In this document: positions 1-8,800 of the stretch, one piece after another
Layout: the number at the start of each line of letters is the position of its first letter
How positions within the stretch are numbered: position 1 is the stretch's first letter
Source of the DNA: Acidimicrobiales bacterium
GTDB taxonomy: Bacteria; Actinomycetota; Acidimicrobiia; Acidimicrobiales; RAAP-2
Direction of reading: 5' to 3'
DNA length: 41,347 bases
NCBI GenBank assembly: GCA_017883045.1
Contig: JADGOJ010000011.1
Span: 1-41,347, forward strand
Made by a program: the position numbers and the translations under genes
The notes under the pieces: model-generated
Databases searched by the model: none
What the model saw: only the letters and a program-made list of their open reading frames with translations
What the model was told of the DNA's origin: nothing

Positions 1-1
1 C

Positions 2-292
2 GTCATCCACAAGGGAATGCACGAAGCCGCCTACTCCGGTTTCGATGGCGTCGACGCCCACGGCGCAAGCCTTGGCGAAGTGCTTTCCGCCGCCAACGTG
101 AGCGAAGTCACCGTGGTGGGCTTCGCCACCGACTACTGCGTGAGGGCGACCGCCATCGACGCCGCGGAACGGGGCCTAGCGGTCACCGTTCCGTTGGACC
201 TCTGTGCCGGTGTGAGCCCCGACACCACACGCGCTGCAATCGAAGAGATGGCGCACCATGACGTCGTCATCACGCACGCAACCGGTATCTGA
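2..292 (+). CDS. pncA: Nicotinamidase / isochorismatase-family hydrolase, C-terminal part
   Basis: The gene enters from the left edge, so only its last 96 residues are present. The visible part matches the C-terminal half of the cysteine hydrolase (isochorismatase-like) fold. The segment VVGFATDYCVRATAIDA contains the nucleophilic Cys in the usual D-Y-C-V context of PncA-type nicotinamidases, followed by the helix and final strand (HHDVVITHATGI). In this family nicotinamide is deaminated to nicotinate for NAD salvage, in the cytoplasm. The Asp and Lys of the catalytic triad and the metal site would lie upstream, except that the HKG near the edge may be part of the active-site loop. The next operon makes an NAD-dependent enzyme, but it lies on the other strand and no functional link is shown. 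Nicotinamidase is the best reading; another isochorismatase-family member is possible. Confidence 0.8.
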   Translation, partial: VIHKGMHEAAYSGFDGVDAHGASLGEVLSAANVSEVTVVGFATDYCVRATAIDAAERGLAVTVPLDLCAGVSPDTTRAAIEEMAHHDVVITHATGI

Positions 293-885
293 CGGCTGGA
301 AACCGCGAGAATCGGTCCTGCGAGGGCGCGCTGACTGCCAACCATCGGCGCCCAGAAGTCGCCCGATCGGCTGATCAGATCGGTCTTCGGGCCGGTTGAT
401 CGCGAACCTAAACGCCGCAACGGCGCCGCTCCGAAGGTGACAACGCACTCGTATGGCGCAGGAAACGGCCAATGTCGTCAACCATGGACGGGCGGGATTC
501 AGGCACTCACTTAGTACTATCGTGGCGGCAAGCCTCTCAGCCCGACCCGTGATGGAGCGACCGCCAGACAGCCTCTCTGGGCCGCGGCGCGTGACTCTTG
601 TCGACCAAGCGACGGGCCTTGAAATCCTTCTGGACAAGCGCTACGTTCGAAAGTACCGGTGGTGCTATTGGCTCTTTGGTTTCGTCCTGATTCTGCGTCA
701 GGTGAACGCAGCAGGGGGGTCGTAGCACCGCCGGCATCTTCGTGGACTGCGAGTGGCCCTGGCGCCGAGGCTGCCTCGCGCGGGCAACGATCGATCGAGT
801 CATCGAAAAAGCGCTCGCTTTCGAGCCTGCGTGCCGGGACGGTCCCGGTGACCGTGATGCGAGGCGCCAATGACCCCACTGGGCC

Positions 886-908
886 TCACGGCCACGGCGG
901 GGCCGTGA
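886..908. terminator. GC-rich perfect hairpin, 8-bp arms
   Basis: TCACGGCC (886-893) and GGCCGTGA (901-908) are perfect inverted repeats around a 7-base loop. There is no T run on either side, so a classical intrinsic terminator is not shown. It could stop transcription from either flank or mark an old repeat. Confidence 0.3.
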
Positions 909-952
909 CGCCCATAAACGATGCTGCGGCTTCAGCGGTGTCGAAGAACTAG

Positions 953-1150
953 CACCAGGGTCAGACCGACGTCATCGTCAACTGGTTCGTCGAGACGTGC
1001 GACGAGGTGAGACCATCGAACTTCATCGCCGAGGTCGCCGTGGAGCAGGCCGCTGCCGATTTGAATCGCGAATCATCCGGGGTCGTCACCCTGCTCGAGG
1101 AGGAGAACAGGGAGATCGCCCAGGGCGCCCCGACAGCGCGGGCCACCTGA
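953..1150 (+). pseudogene. Coding-like remnant, C-terminal fragment of unknown protein
   Basis: The frame opens right after a TAG at 950-952 and reads about 65 residues to a TGA at 1148-1150, including VIVNWFVETCDEVRPSNFI and a Glu-rich end (LLEEENREIAQ). Codon third positions are mostly G or C and the composition resembles a real acidic protein terminus. There is no start codon near its beginning; the first GTG is about 50 bases in and lacks a ribosome binding site. I do not recognise the family. It is best read as the tail of a gene that lost its 5' part, but chance is not excluded. Confidence 0.25.
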
Positions 1151-1196
1151 CGCTGCCGATGGCGTGCGACCGGCAGGTCGGTCATCGCCGCTGACC

Positions 1197-1445
1197 TCAG
1201 TTGCCCTCTGGCCCGGTCGTGTCCTCCATCGATTCGCTGAGCCGCTCGGCCATCGCCACGGCGTCGGCGAGCGGCAACGAGGCGCGAGCGGCGATCCAAC
1301 AGGTCACCGGCGCAGCGGTCCGTTCAGAGGAACGTGCGGCGACTCCAGCCAGCGCAAGGAGCTGCTCGACTTCGGGCTCGGTCGGCGACGCGACTCCCGC
1401 CGCGGCGGCGAACTCGTCGATCCACTGTCTTCGCGTCAGCGCCAT
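1197..1445 (-). CDS. DUF6457-like small protein of molybdenum-cofactor loci
   Basis: The 82-residue product starts MALTRRQWIDEFAAAAG and continues with two or three predicted helices rich in Ala, Glu and Leu (EVEQLLALAGVAARSSERTAAPVTCWIAARAS). This pattern of a short all-helical protein beside or fused to MobA fits the DUF6457 family, whose molecular role is unknown to me. It lies downstream of moeA on the same strand, with a 160-base gap. The start is supported by TAGCAT at 1452-1457, six bases before ATG, which would give a leaderless mRNA and thus its own promoter. The family assignment rests on recalled sequence pattern and context. Confidence 0.7.
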   Translation of the reverse strand: MALTRRQWIDEFAAAAGVASPTEPEVEQLLALAGVAARSSERTAAPVTCWIAARASLPLADAVAMAERLSESMEDTTGPEGN

Positions 1446-1451
1446 GTTGGG

Positions 1452-1457
1452 ATGCTA
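1452..1457 (-). promoter_or_regulatory. Candidate -10 box for a leaderless DUF6457-like mRNA
   Basis: TAGCAT (TANNNT type) on the minus strand is followed by six bases and the ATG at 1445. No convincing -35 box is seen. Confidence 0.35.
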
Positions 1458-1605
1458 GCCAACGCGCCACGGCGACGCGCACGTGGGCCCACCCTCGTTC
1501 GCACTCTGTGACGACCCGCCACCGGATGCTGTCCGTCTCGGACTCTTTCGCCAGCAGTTCGGCCGAGGACCTCGGCGGACGTCGCAGCCTCGGGGACTGT
1601 GCGAC

Positions 1606-2886
1606 TCACGACTCGGCCATCGCGATGGATGACGGGAGGTCGCCCGCACGACCCAGTCCGTCGGCGCCGAGGAGCATGATCTCGACACGCTCGCCGGCCG
1701 TGGCCCCGCTCCCGTCGACCAGGACCGCAAGGGCGTTGGCGTTGGCCATCGTGCTCAACACGTGTGCCGCCTGGGTCCCGGCGGAGCGAACGTGGACGAG
1801 CCCGTCCGCCGCGACGCGAGCGCGAACGCTGACAATGTGCACCTTGCCGTCCGACCGTCGTTCCAATGGCTCGTCCGCCACGGCAAGGAGCGTGGGTCGA
1901 AACAACTCCCCGTGACCCGCCATGCGTCGCAGGGCCGGCCTCGCAAAGAGTTCGAAGGAGACGAGGGCCGACACCGGGTTGCCGGGCAGGCCGAAGACCG
2001 GTGTCCCGCTGGTGACCAGCCTTCCGAAGGCGAATGGCTTGGCTGGCTTCACCGCCACTCTCATCGATGGCGTCGTCCCACCGCACAGTTCGGCGAGGAC
2101 ATCGCTCACGAGGTCCGCATCCCCCACGCTGACCCCGCCCGAGGTCAGCACGGCATCACACGACACTGCCGCGCCGGCGAGCGAGTCCTTGAGACGCTCG
2201 CGATCGTCGCGCACGATACCGAGATCGATCCCGACGAAACCCGAGGTCCGCACGACCCCCAACAACGCGAGCCGATTCGAGTCCCTGATCTTGCCCGACG
2301 CCAGGGGTCCGGGTCCCTCGACCAGTTCGTCACCCACGGAGAGGACGCCGACGCGGGGCCGAGGGTAGACGAGGGCCCCGGTCAGACCCAAGCTCGCGAG
2401 CAGCCCGAGGTGAGCGGGACCGAGGACCGCGCCGGGCTCGCAGACCCGCTCGCCGCGCCGGAGATCCTCGCCGGGTGAGCGGACGTGCTGGCCCGGGCGA
2501 ACCGCCGTAGTGATGACCACCGAGGTGGCGTCGGCTCCAGGGTGGGAGTGCTCGACCATGCAGACCGCGTCGGCGCCGAGGGGAAGGGCTGCGCCGGTCA
2601 TGATCCGAATCGCCTCCCCGGTACGAAGCTCGCCCGCGGCCGGATGTCCCGCGAGTGCGGTGTCAATGACGCACAGGTCAACGGGGGCGTCCAGCGTGTC
2701 GCGCGAGCGCACGGCGTAGCCGTCCATGGCGGAGTTGGTGAATGGGGGCACGTCCTCGGGCGCGATGACCTCCTGGGCGAGCACGCAGCCGAGCGCCTCG
2801 GCCAGGTCGAGCGTGACCGGAGTCAGCGGCCGAACACCCTCCAGGACGATCGCGAGCGCCTCGTTGATCGACAGCATCTCACCCAC
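1606..2886 (-). CDS. moeA: Molybdopterin molybdenumtransferase MoeA
   Basis: MoeA inserts molybdate into adenylylated molybdopterin, the step that makes active molybdenum cofactor. The 426-residue length is normal. Signature blocks are present in order: an N-terminal dimer region with PPFTNSAMDGYAVRS (about residues 48-62), the middle block GKIRDSNRLALLGVVRTSG (about 198-216), SGGVSVGDADLVSDVL, and near the C-terminus FGLPGNPVSALVSFELF, followed by the small beta-barrel domain IV. The start at 2886 sits directly next to the mobA stop (2888), so the two genes are almost certainly translated from one message; a second ATG three codons in (2877) is also possible. The product supplies cofactor for the formate dehydrogenase encoded just upstream in the same operon. 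Confidence 0.95.
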   Translation of the reverse strand: MGEMLSINEALAIVLEGVRPLTPVTLDLAEALGCVLAQEVIAPEDVPPFTNSAMDGYAVRSRDTLDAPVDLCVIDTALAGHPAAGELRTGEAIRIMTGAALPLGADAVCMVEHSHPGADATSVVITTAVRPGQHVRSPGEDLRRGERVCEPGAVLGPAHLGLLASLGLTGALVYPRPRVGVLSVGDELVEGPGPLASGKIRDSNRLALLGVVRTSGFVGIDLGIVRDDRERLKDSLAGAAVSCDAVLTSGGVSVGDADLVSDVLAELCGGTTPSMRVAVKPAKPFAFGRLVTSGTPVFGLPGNPVSALVSFELFARPALRRMAGHGELFRPTLLAVADEPLERRSDGKVHIVSVRARVAADGLVHVRSAGTQAAHVLSTMANANALAVLVDGSGATAGERVEIMLLGADGLGRAGDLPSSIAMAES

Positions 2887-2887
2887 T

Positions 2888-3520
2888 TCATTCCGTCCAC
2901 TGCACTTGCTCGGATACGGTACCCGATGGTCCAGGGAACCAGGTCAAGCCCAGCCGTTCCAGGTCCTCCGGCCGGTCGACATCCTCGAACGCCTGCGGTT
3001 CGACGAGAGACCCCCACACGGTCTCATCGATGAATACCGTGTCGGACCCAGCGGCAAGGTGCGCCAGCGAACGGTCGTGCGCCAGTCGCCCCCGCGACGC
3101 TGCCATGGCGGCGCACGACCATCGCGCGCAGAGTGGTTGCGCCCTGCCTCCAACGACCGGCACGACCGACGACTCCCCCGGCCAGTTGGCGAGCATCCGC
3201 AACACCTCGACCGTCAGCAGCGGCAGGTCGCACGCGAGCACGAGCGTGGCCCGCGGCGCCCCCAGGGCGCACAGAGCCTCCCAGCCCGCGGCGACCGCCG
3301 AGAGCGGACCGCCCCCCGGCGGGACCTCTCTCAGCGAAGGGAGTCGCGTCACCCCGAGACCGACTTCGATCGCCGGCGACGCCACCTCAGCGAGCAGCCC
3401 CGCCAGGCGATTCGCGAGGCCGCGGCCGTTGACGAGCAACCGCGCCTTCTCCGTGCCCATGCGCCGGCTCGCCCCACCGGTGAGGAGCATCCCGGCAACC
3501 GCACCGTCGTGGGCGGCCAT
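2888..3520 (-). CDS. mobA: Molybdenum cofactor guanylyltransferase MobA
   Basis: MobA attaches GMP to Mo-molybdopterin, giving the guanine dinucleotide cofactor used by DMSO-reductase-family enzymes such as formate dehydrogenase. The 210-residue protein begins with the nucleotidyltransferase signature LLTGGASRRMGTEKARL (about residues 12-28), continues with a PPGGGPLSAVAAGW segment that fits the GTP-binding region, and has the metal-binding ACDLPLL motif near residue 97. Near the C-terminus EDVDRPEDLERLGL matches the usual D-x-D/N-T-P-E-D-L region. It lies 100 bases downstream of fdsA and directly upstream of moeA, all on one strand. The start is the ATG before AAHDGAVAGMLLTGG; no other in-frame start suits the fold better. 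Confidence 0.93.
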   Translation of the reverse strand: MAAHDGAVAGMLLTGGASRRMGTEKARLLVNGRGLANRLAGLLAEVASPAIEVGLGVTRLPSLREVPPGGGPLSAVAAGWEALCALGAPRATLVLACDLPLLTVEVLRMLANWPGESSVVPVVGGRAQPLCARWSCAAMAASRGRLAHDRSLAHLAAGSDTVFIDETVWGSLVEPQAFEDVDRPEDLERLGLTWFPGPSGTVSEQVQWTE

Positions 3521-3620
3521 CTCAGGCGCGGCCGCGTCCGGTGGACTGGCCGGCCCACTCCCGACCCCGGCGCGGCGCCATCGCCGCGCCCGGGCGCTCG
3601 CGACAGCGACCGCCCATCAT

Positions 3621-6605
3621 CTAGTGAACCTGATCAAGAGCCGCCACCAACTCCGCGGAGAACTCCCCCGGATGACTGGCCACGTAGGTGCGCAACTCGG
3701 TTCGCATCTGCACCGTCCAGAACCTCTGCAGGTGACTGGCGATGGCCTGGCTGGCATCGCCGGCGGCGGGGATGTTCTCCGCGATCTGCTTGGCCATCCT
3801 GACCAGCGCCGGTGCCACCTCCTCTGGCTCGATTTGGATATGCTCGCTCGCCGGTCGCACTTCGACGGCGGTGACCTTGTACTCGGGACAGTTCGTGGCC
3901 CAATCGGAGAAGTCGGTGGTGACCACGTTGACACCGCTGATCGGGTGATGGAAGGTGGTATAGACCACGCCGGGCGGAACACGATCGGTGACCTTGGCCC
4001 GCAACAGGGTCTGGCCGACTCGGCTGGCGATATTCACTTGGCTTCCGTCGGCGATGCCCCGCAGGGCGGCATCGGATTCATGGATCTCGAGGATGTCCTC
4101 GGGGTGCCAGACCGCGTTCTCGGTCCGACGGGTCTGCGCTCCGACGTTGTACTGGCTCAGGATCCTTCCGGTGGTCAGCAGGAGCGGGAACTTTCGGGTC
4201 GTGCGCTCGTCGGTGGAAACGTAGGGCGTCTCCATGAATCGGCCCAGACCCCGCACGAAGCGGTCGACGTGCATCGTCGTGGTGCCCAGCGGCCGTTCAT
4301 CGTTGCAGGGCCACTGCACACTGCCCACTCGATCGAGAAGATCGAAGCTGACGCCCTTGAAGGTGGGGGTCAGCTCAGCGATCTCGTCCATGATCTGCGA
4401 GGCGCTGTCGTAGTGCATCGGGTAGCCCAGTGCTGCGGCGAGCTCTGAGACGATCTGCCATTCCTGCTTGCCATTCCTGGGCGCCATCACCGGGCGAACC
4501 CGGTTGATGCGGCGTTCGGCGTTGGTGAACGTGCCGTCCTTCTCAAGGAACGACGTCCCCGGCAAGAACACGTGCGCGAAGGCGGCCGTCTCGTTGATGA
4601 ACAGGTCCTGGACGATCACCAGTTCCATCGACTCGAGTCCGGACTTGACGTGCTTCACGTTCGGATCGGACTGAGCGATGTCCTCGCCTTGGATGAAGAT
4701 CGCCTTGAACCGGCCGTCCACTGCGGCGTCCAGCATGTTGGGTATGCGGAGACCGGGCTCGGCCTGGAGTCTGGTCTTCCACACGGTTTCGAACTGCTCG
4801 CGCACGACGTCATCGGAGACGTGGCGGTAGCCCGAAAACTCGTGTGGGAACGAGCCCATGTCGCAGGCACCCTGGACGTTGTTCTGTCCGCGCAGCGGGT
4901 TGACCCCTACGCCCTCTCGGCCCAGGTTGCCGGTGGCCATCGCGAGGTTCGCCATCCCCATCACCATGGTCGAACCTTGGCTGTGCTCGGTCACGCCGAG
5001 GCCGTAGTAGATCGCGCCGTTCCGGGCCGAGCCATACAGTCGAGCCGCGCGACGAATCTCCTCGGCGGGAACGCCCGAAAGTGTCGCTACGACCTCGGGA
5101 CTGTTCTCTGGACGAACGATGAAATCGAACCAGCGCTTGAAGGAGTCGTCCTCGCAACGTTCGGCGACGAAAGCCTCGTCGTAGAGGTGCTCGGTCATGA
5201 TCACGTTCGCGATCGCGTTGATCACGGCCACGTTGGTGCCCGGTCGGAGCTGAAGATGACCGGCCGCCCTGATGTGTGGACTCTTGACCAGGTCGATCCG
5301 GCGCGGATCGACGATGATCAGCTGTGCCCCCTCGCGCAGACGACGCTTCATCCGAGAGGCGAAGACCGGGTGTGCGTCGGTCGGGTTCGCGCCGATCAGC
5401 AAGATGACGTCAGCGCTGCCCACGGACTTGAAGTCCTGGGTGCCCGCCGAGGTGCCGAAGGTCTGACCCAAGCCGTAGCCGGTGGGTGAATGGCAGACGC
5501 GAGCGCACGTGTCGACGTTGTTGTTGCCGAAGGCGGCCCGTATCATCTTCTGGACCGCGAAGACCTCTTCGTTGGTACAGCGCGACGAGGTGATCCCACC
5601 AATGCTGTTGCGTCCGTACTTCGCTTGGACTTCCTTCAGTCGCGTCGAAGCATGGGCAATCGCCTCGGTCCAGCTGACTTCGCGCCAGTCGTCCTCGATC
5701 GTTTCGCGGATCATCGGTTTCGTGATGCGATCGGGGTGCGTCGCGTAACCGAAGGCGAAGCGTCCCTTGACACAGGAGTGGCCCTCGTTCGACCGCCCAC
5801 TCTTCGCCGGGACCATCCTGACGAGCTGGTCGCCTCGCATCTCCGCCTTGAAGGTGCATCCGACACCGCAGTAGGCGCAGGTGGTGAGCACGGTGCGCGT
5901 CGGCACACCCAGTTGGACGACGGTCTTCTCCTGCAGCGTCGAGGTCGGGCACGCCTGCACGCACGCGCCGCACGAGACGCACTCACTCTGCAGGAACAGC
6001 AGACCACCGGGCGAGATCTTCGAGGCGAAACCCCTGCCCTCCACGGTCAAGGCCAGGGTGCCCTGCACCTCGTCGCAGGCGCGCACGCAGCGACTGCAGA
6101 CGATGCACTTGCTCGCGTCGAAGTCGAAGTACGGATTCGAATGGTCCGTCGGGGCGTCGAGATGGCTCTCGCCCGCGTACCCGTAGCGGACGTCACGCAA
6201 CCCCACGACGCCGGCCATGTCCTGCAGTTCGCAGTCGCCATTGGCCGGACACGTCAGACAGTCGAGCGGGTGATCCGAGATGTAGAGCTCCATCACCCCC
6301 CGACGGATCTTCTCCACCTTCGGGGTCTGCGTGTGCACGACCATGCCGTCCTCGCACGGCGTGGTGCAGGAGGCCGGGGTGCCCGTCCTGCCGTCGATCT
6401 CGACGACGCAGAGTCGACACGAGCCGAAGGCCTCGAGTGAATCGGTCGCGCAGAGCCTTGGTACGGCGAGACCTGCTTCGTTGGCCGCGCGCATCACCGA
6501 GGTGCCGGTCGGCACCTGGACGCTGAGTCCATCGACGACTACCCCGACCCGGTCGCCAGACGTGCTCGCCGGCGTGCCGAAGTCCGTCTCATGCAGTAGC
6601 GCCAC
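3621..6605 (-). CDS. fdsA: NAD-dependent formate dehydrogenase, molybdenum catalytic subunit (FdsA type)
   Basis: This large subunit oxidises formate to CO2 and passes electrons through Fe-S clusters to the NADH-forming subunit. It has 994 residues. An N-terminal [2Fe-2S] domain has Cys52, Cys63, Cys66 and Cys80 or Cys84. A His-Cys3 cluster follows (His112, Cys116, Cys119, Cys125), then two [4Fe-4S] ferredoxin clusters (Cys167/170/173/177 and Cys209/212/215/219), then the molybdopterin domain with its own cluster (Cys243/246/250/278). The catalytic pair is Cys371-His372 in ARVCHSPTGYG, so it is a cysteine, not selenocysteine, enzyme; the Cys-His pair separates formate dehydrogenases from related nitrate reductases. 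The C-terminal dinucleotide-binding domain ends with a small tail typical of FdsA. Its start overlaps the 3' end of fdsB by 17 bases. It is cytoplasmic; no Tat signal is seen. Confidence 0.95.
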   Translation of the reverse strand: MALLHETDFGTPASTSGDRVGVVVDGLSVQVPTGTSVMRAANEAGLAVPRLCATDSLEAFGSCRLCVVEIDGRTGTPASCTTPCEDGMVVHTQTPKVEKIRRGVMELYISDHPLDCLTCPANGDCELQDMAGVVGLRDVRYGYAGESHLDAPTDHSNPYFDFDASKCIVCSRCVRACDEVQGTLALTVEGRGFASKISPGGLLFLQSECVSCGACVQACPTSTLQEKTVVQLGVPTRTVLTTCAYCGVGCTFKAEMRGDQLVRMVPAKSGRSNEGHSCVKGRFAFGYATHPDRITKPMIRETIEDDWREVSWTEAIAHASTRLKEVQAKYGRNSIGGITSSRCTNEEVFAVQKMIRAAFGNNNVDTCARVCHSPTGYGLGQTFGTSAGTQDFKSVGSADVILLIGANPTDAHPVFASRMKRRLREGAQLIIVDPRRIDLVKSPHIRAAGHLQLRPGTNVAVINAIANVIMTEHLYDEAFVAERCEDDSFKRWFDFIVRPENSPEVVATLSGVPAEEIRRAARLYGSARNGAIYYGLGVTEHSQGSTMVMGMANLAMATGNLGREGVGVNPLRGQNNVQGACDMGSFPHEFSGYRHVSDDVVREQFETVWKTRLQAEPGLRIPNMLDAAVDGRFKAIFIQGEDIAQSDPNVKHVKSGLESMELVIVQDLFINETAAFAHVFLPGTSFLEKDGTFTNAERRINRVRPVMAPRNGKQEWQIVSELAAALGYPMHYDSASQIMDEIAELTPTFKGVSFDLLDRVGSVQWPCNDERPLGTTTMHVDRFVRGLGRFMETPYVSTDERTTRKFPLLLTTGRILSQYNVGAQTRRTENAVWHPEDILEIHESDAALRGIADGSQVNIASRVGQTLLRAKVTDRVPPGVVYTTFHHPISGVNVVTTDFSDWATNCPEYKVTAVEVRPASEHIQIEPEEVAPALVRMAKQIAENIPAAGDASQAIASHLQRFWTVQMRTELRTYVASHPGEFSAELVAALDQVH

Positions 6606-8163
6606 GCGTGCTCCCTTCGACCGACTCGATGCCGAAATCTTCCGGAAAGTGGTCCAAAGCGCTCTTCACCGGCAATGGAGTGAGTCCCCCCATCGCGCAG
6701 AGGGAGCCTTCCGTCATCACCTCACACAGATCCAGCAGCAACTCGAGATTCTCCCGACGACGCTCCCCCGCCACGATCTTGTCGATCGTCTCGACGCCGC
6801 GAACCGAGCCAATTCGACACGGTGTGCACTTGCCACACGACTCCTCGGCGCAGAACTCCATCGCGAAGCGGGCTTGCTTGGCCATATTGACGCTGTCGTC
6901 GAAGACGACGATGCCACCATGCCCGAGCATCGCGCCAATGGCGAGCAATGATTCGTAGTCCATCGGGACATCGAAAGCGGATGATGGAAGGTACGCGCCG
7001 AGCGGACCACCGACCTGGGCCGTCTTCACCGGTCGTCCCGTGCGGGTCCCGCCACCAAAGCCGTCGACGAGGTCGCGCAGTGGGACGCCCAGTGCCAACT
7101 CGACGATCCCGCCGCGCGCGACATTGCCCGCCAGTTGGAAGACCTGGGTGCCCCGCGAGCGTCCGGCACCACGATCCCGGTACGCGGATGCGCCGTGACT
7201 GATGATCCACGGCACCGAAGCGAGCGTCATGACGTTGTTGACGACGGTCGGCTTGCCGAAGAGGCCCTCGACCGCGGGCAGCGGCGGCTTCGCTCGCACC
7301 ACACCCCGCTTGCCCTCGAGACTCTCGAGCATCGCGGTCTCCTCGCCACAGACGTACGAGCCCGCGCCGACCCTCACCTCGACCTCGAAGACGCGTCCGC
7401 TGCCCAGGACATCACGACCCAGGATCGCGGACTCGGCAGCCAGCAGCACTGCGGCGCGTAGGGCGCCGATCGCGTGCGGATACTCGGAGCGAACGTAGAT
7501 CAGCCCTTGGGTCGCCCCGACCGCCAGGCCCGCGATCGCCATGCCCTCGATCAGCGCGAACGGATCACCCTCCATCAGCATCCGATCCGCGAACGTCCCG
7601 CTGTCGCCCTCGTCCGCGTTGCAGCAGATGTACTTCTGCCCGACCTGAGCCTGCAGGGCGGTCTGCCACTTGATGCCGGCCGGGAAGCCCGCGCCGCCGC
7701 GACCGCGCAGACCCGAGGCACCCACCTCGTCGATGATCGCCTGGGGGTCCATCGTCAGCGCCTTGCGCAGGGCCACGAGGCCGCCGTGCGCCTCGTAGTC
7801 GCTGACCGAGAGCGGGTCGACGACGCCGACCCGAGCAAAGGTGAGCCGGTCCTGCTTGGCGAACCACTCGTGGTCGTCGACCACGCCCAGTGAGAGTTGG
7901 TGATGGGCGCCATCGAGGAAACCAGCGTCGAAGAGTGAAGTGACGTCCTCGGGGGCGACCGGCCCGTAGCCGACTCTGCCGTTGGCGGTGGAAACCTCGA
8001 CGAGGGGCTCGAGCCAGAGCGCGCCACGCGAGCCGTTGCGCACGATCTCTACGGCTTTCCCCCGCTTTCTTGCCTCATCCTCGACTCGCTTCGCGATCTC
8101 TTCGGCACCGACCGAGAGAGCCGCGGCATCGCGGGGCACGTAGACGGTCGTGGAGCCGCTCAT
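6589..8163 (-). CDS. fdsB: Formate dehydrogenase, FMN/NAD-binding subunit (FdsB, NuoF-like)
   Basis: FdsB receives electrons from FdsA and reduces NAD+. The 524-residue protein has a thioredoxin-like N-terminal region of about 110 residues without cluster cysteines, as expected for FdsB, then a NuoF domain. GRGGAGFPAG (154-163) and the following NADEGDSGTFADR and GAGSYVCGEETAMLESLEG segments form the FMN and NADH site. A [4Fe-4S] cluster is bound by Cys443, Cys446, Cys449 in ESCGKCTPCR and Cys489. The gene overlaps fdsG by four bases (ATGA) and fdsA by 17, so the three subunits are translationally coupled. Complex I NuoF would need the full nuo cluster around it, which is absent; the FdsA neighbour decides the assignment. 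Confidence 0.94.
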   Translation of the reverse strand: MSGSTTVYVPRDAAALSVGAEEIAKRVEDEARKRGKAVEIVRNGSRGALWLEPLVEVSTANGRVGYGPVAPEDVTSLFDAGFLDGAHHQLSLGVVDDHEWFAKQDRLTFARVGVVDPLSVSDYEAHGGLVALRKALTMDPQAIIDEVGASGLRGRGGAGFPAGIKWQTALQAQVGQKYICCNADEGDSGTFADRMLMEGDPFALIEGMAIAGLAVGATQGLIYVRSEYPHAIGALRAAVLLAAESAILGRDVLGSGRVFEVEVRVGAGSYVCGEETAMLESLEGKRGVVRAKPPLPAVEGLFGKPTVVNNVMTLASVPWIISHGASAYRDRGAGRSRGTQVFQLAGNVARGGIVELALGVPLRDLVDGFGGGTRTGRPVKTAQVGGPLGAYLPSSAFDVPMDYESLLAIGAMLGHGGIVVFDDSVNMAKQARFAMEFCAEESCGKCTPCRIGSVRGVETIDKIVAGERRRENLELLLDLCEVMTEGSLCAMGGLTPLPVKSALDHFPEDFGIESVEGSTRGATA

Positions 8164-8633
8164 CGAGGGTCGCCGAGTGCGGCACGGATCTTGGCGACCG
8201 TGGTGCGGCCGAGCAGTCGATCGTTGACCAGAGCGGCGGGGCCCAGCGCGCAGTTGCCCAGGCAGAAGACCGGTGCTATCTCCGTCTCGCCACTTCGTGA
8301 CTTCGCGTGGACGTCGAGGCCCAACTCGGCCCTGATCGCGGCGACCAGCGAATCCGAGCCACTGGCCTGGCAGGCTTCTGCGATGCAGACCCTGACCACG
8401 TTCGGGGCCGGCAACGTGGACCGGAGGTCGCTGTAGTAAGTGAACACGCCGTAGACCTCGGCCCGCGACACGTTGCAGACTTCGGCCACCGTGTCCAGCG
8501 CTTCATCGGGAACGTAGCCGAAGGTCTCCTGGATCGCTTGCAGCGCCCGCAAGACGGAGCCCTCACTATCGGCGAATTGGCTCACCGCGTCGCGAACATC
8601 ATCGAAGACAGGAACCCGCCAGGTCGCACCCAC
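8160..8633 (-). CDS. fdsG: Formate dehydrogenase, [2Fe-2S] subunit (FdsG, NuoE-like)
   Basis: This 157-residue subunit has a helical N-terminal part and a thioredoxin-like [2Fe-2S] domain with ligands Cys83, Cys88, Cys124 and Cys128 (RVCIAEACQASG and FCLGNCALGPA). In FdsABG enzymes it sits beside FdsB and holds an electron-buffering cluster. It is the first of the three structural genes and overlaps fdsB by four bases. The GTG at 8633 gives the usual length, and TAGTGT lies six bases before it, which suggests a leaderless mRNA starting at fdsG. An fdhD gene lies 167 bases upstream on the same strand. Confidence 0.93.
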   Translation of the reverse strand: MGATWRVPVFDDVRDAVSQFADSEGSVLRALQAIQETFGYVPDEALDTVAEVCNVSRAEVYGVFTYYSDLRSTLPAPNVVRVCIAEACQASGSDSLVAAIRAELGLDVHAKSRSGETEIAPVFCLGNCALGPAALVNDRLLGRTTVAKIRAALGDPR

Positions 8634-8639
8634 TCGGCC

Positions 8640-8645
8640 ACACTA
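8640..8645 (-). promoter_or_regulatory. Candidate -10 box for a leaderless fdsGBA mRNA
   Basis: TAGTGT on the minus strand ends six bases before the GTG of fdsG. A TTGACA lies only nine bases further upstream, too close to act as a normal -35 for this box. Confidence 0.4.
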
Positions 8646-8800
8646 GACCGGCTATGTCAATTTCTCCCGTTCCTTCTCGAGTCGACGGCGTGATCTCGCA
8701 GTCACGGCTTCGGGCTCAAGTCGGCCGATCACGACGCTGACGCGGTGGATTGATGCTCGAGGTGGGAACCGGCATGATCGTCGCCACCCCCTTGCCCCGT

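Larger units (their letters stand above)
293..1196. other. About 900 bases without a convincing gene
   Basis: Open frames exist on both strands, but none has recognisable protein content or a good ribosome binding site. Two things stand out: a strong GC-rich hairpin at 886-908 and a short coding-like remnant at 953-1150. The stretch looks like decayed sequence between the nicotinamidase gene and the end of the molybdenum-cofactor genes. Confidence 0.5.

Noticed and set aside
8658..8663. TTGACA upstream of fdsG as a -35 box
   Set aside because: It lies only nine bases from the TAGTGT box; normal spacing is about 17.
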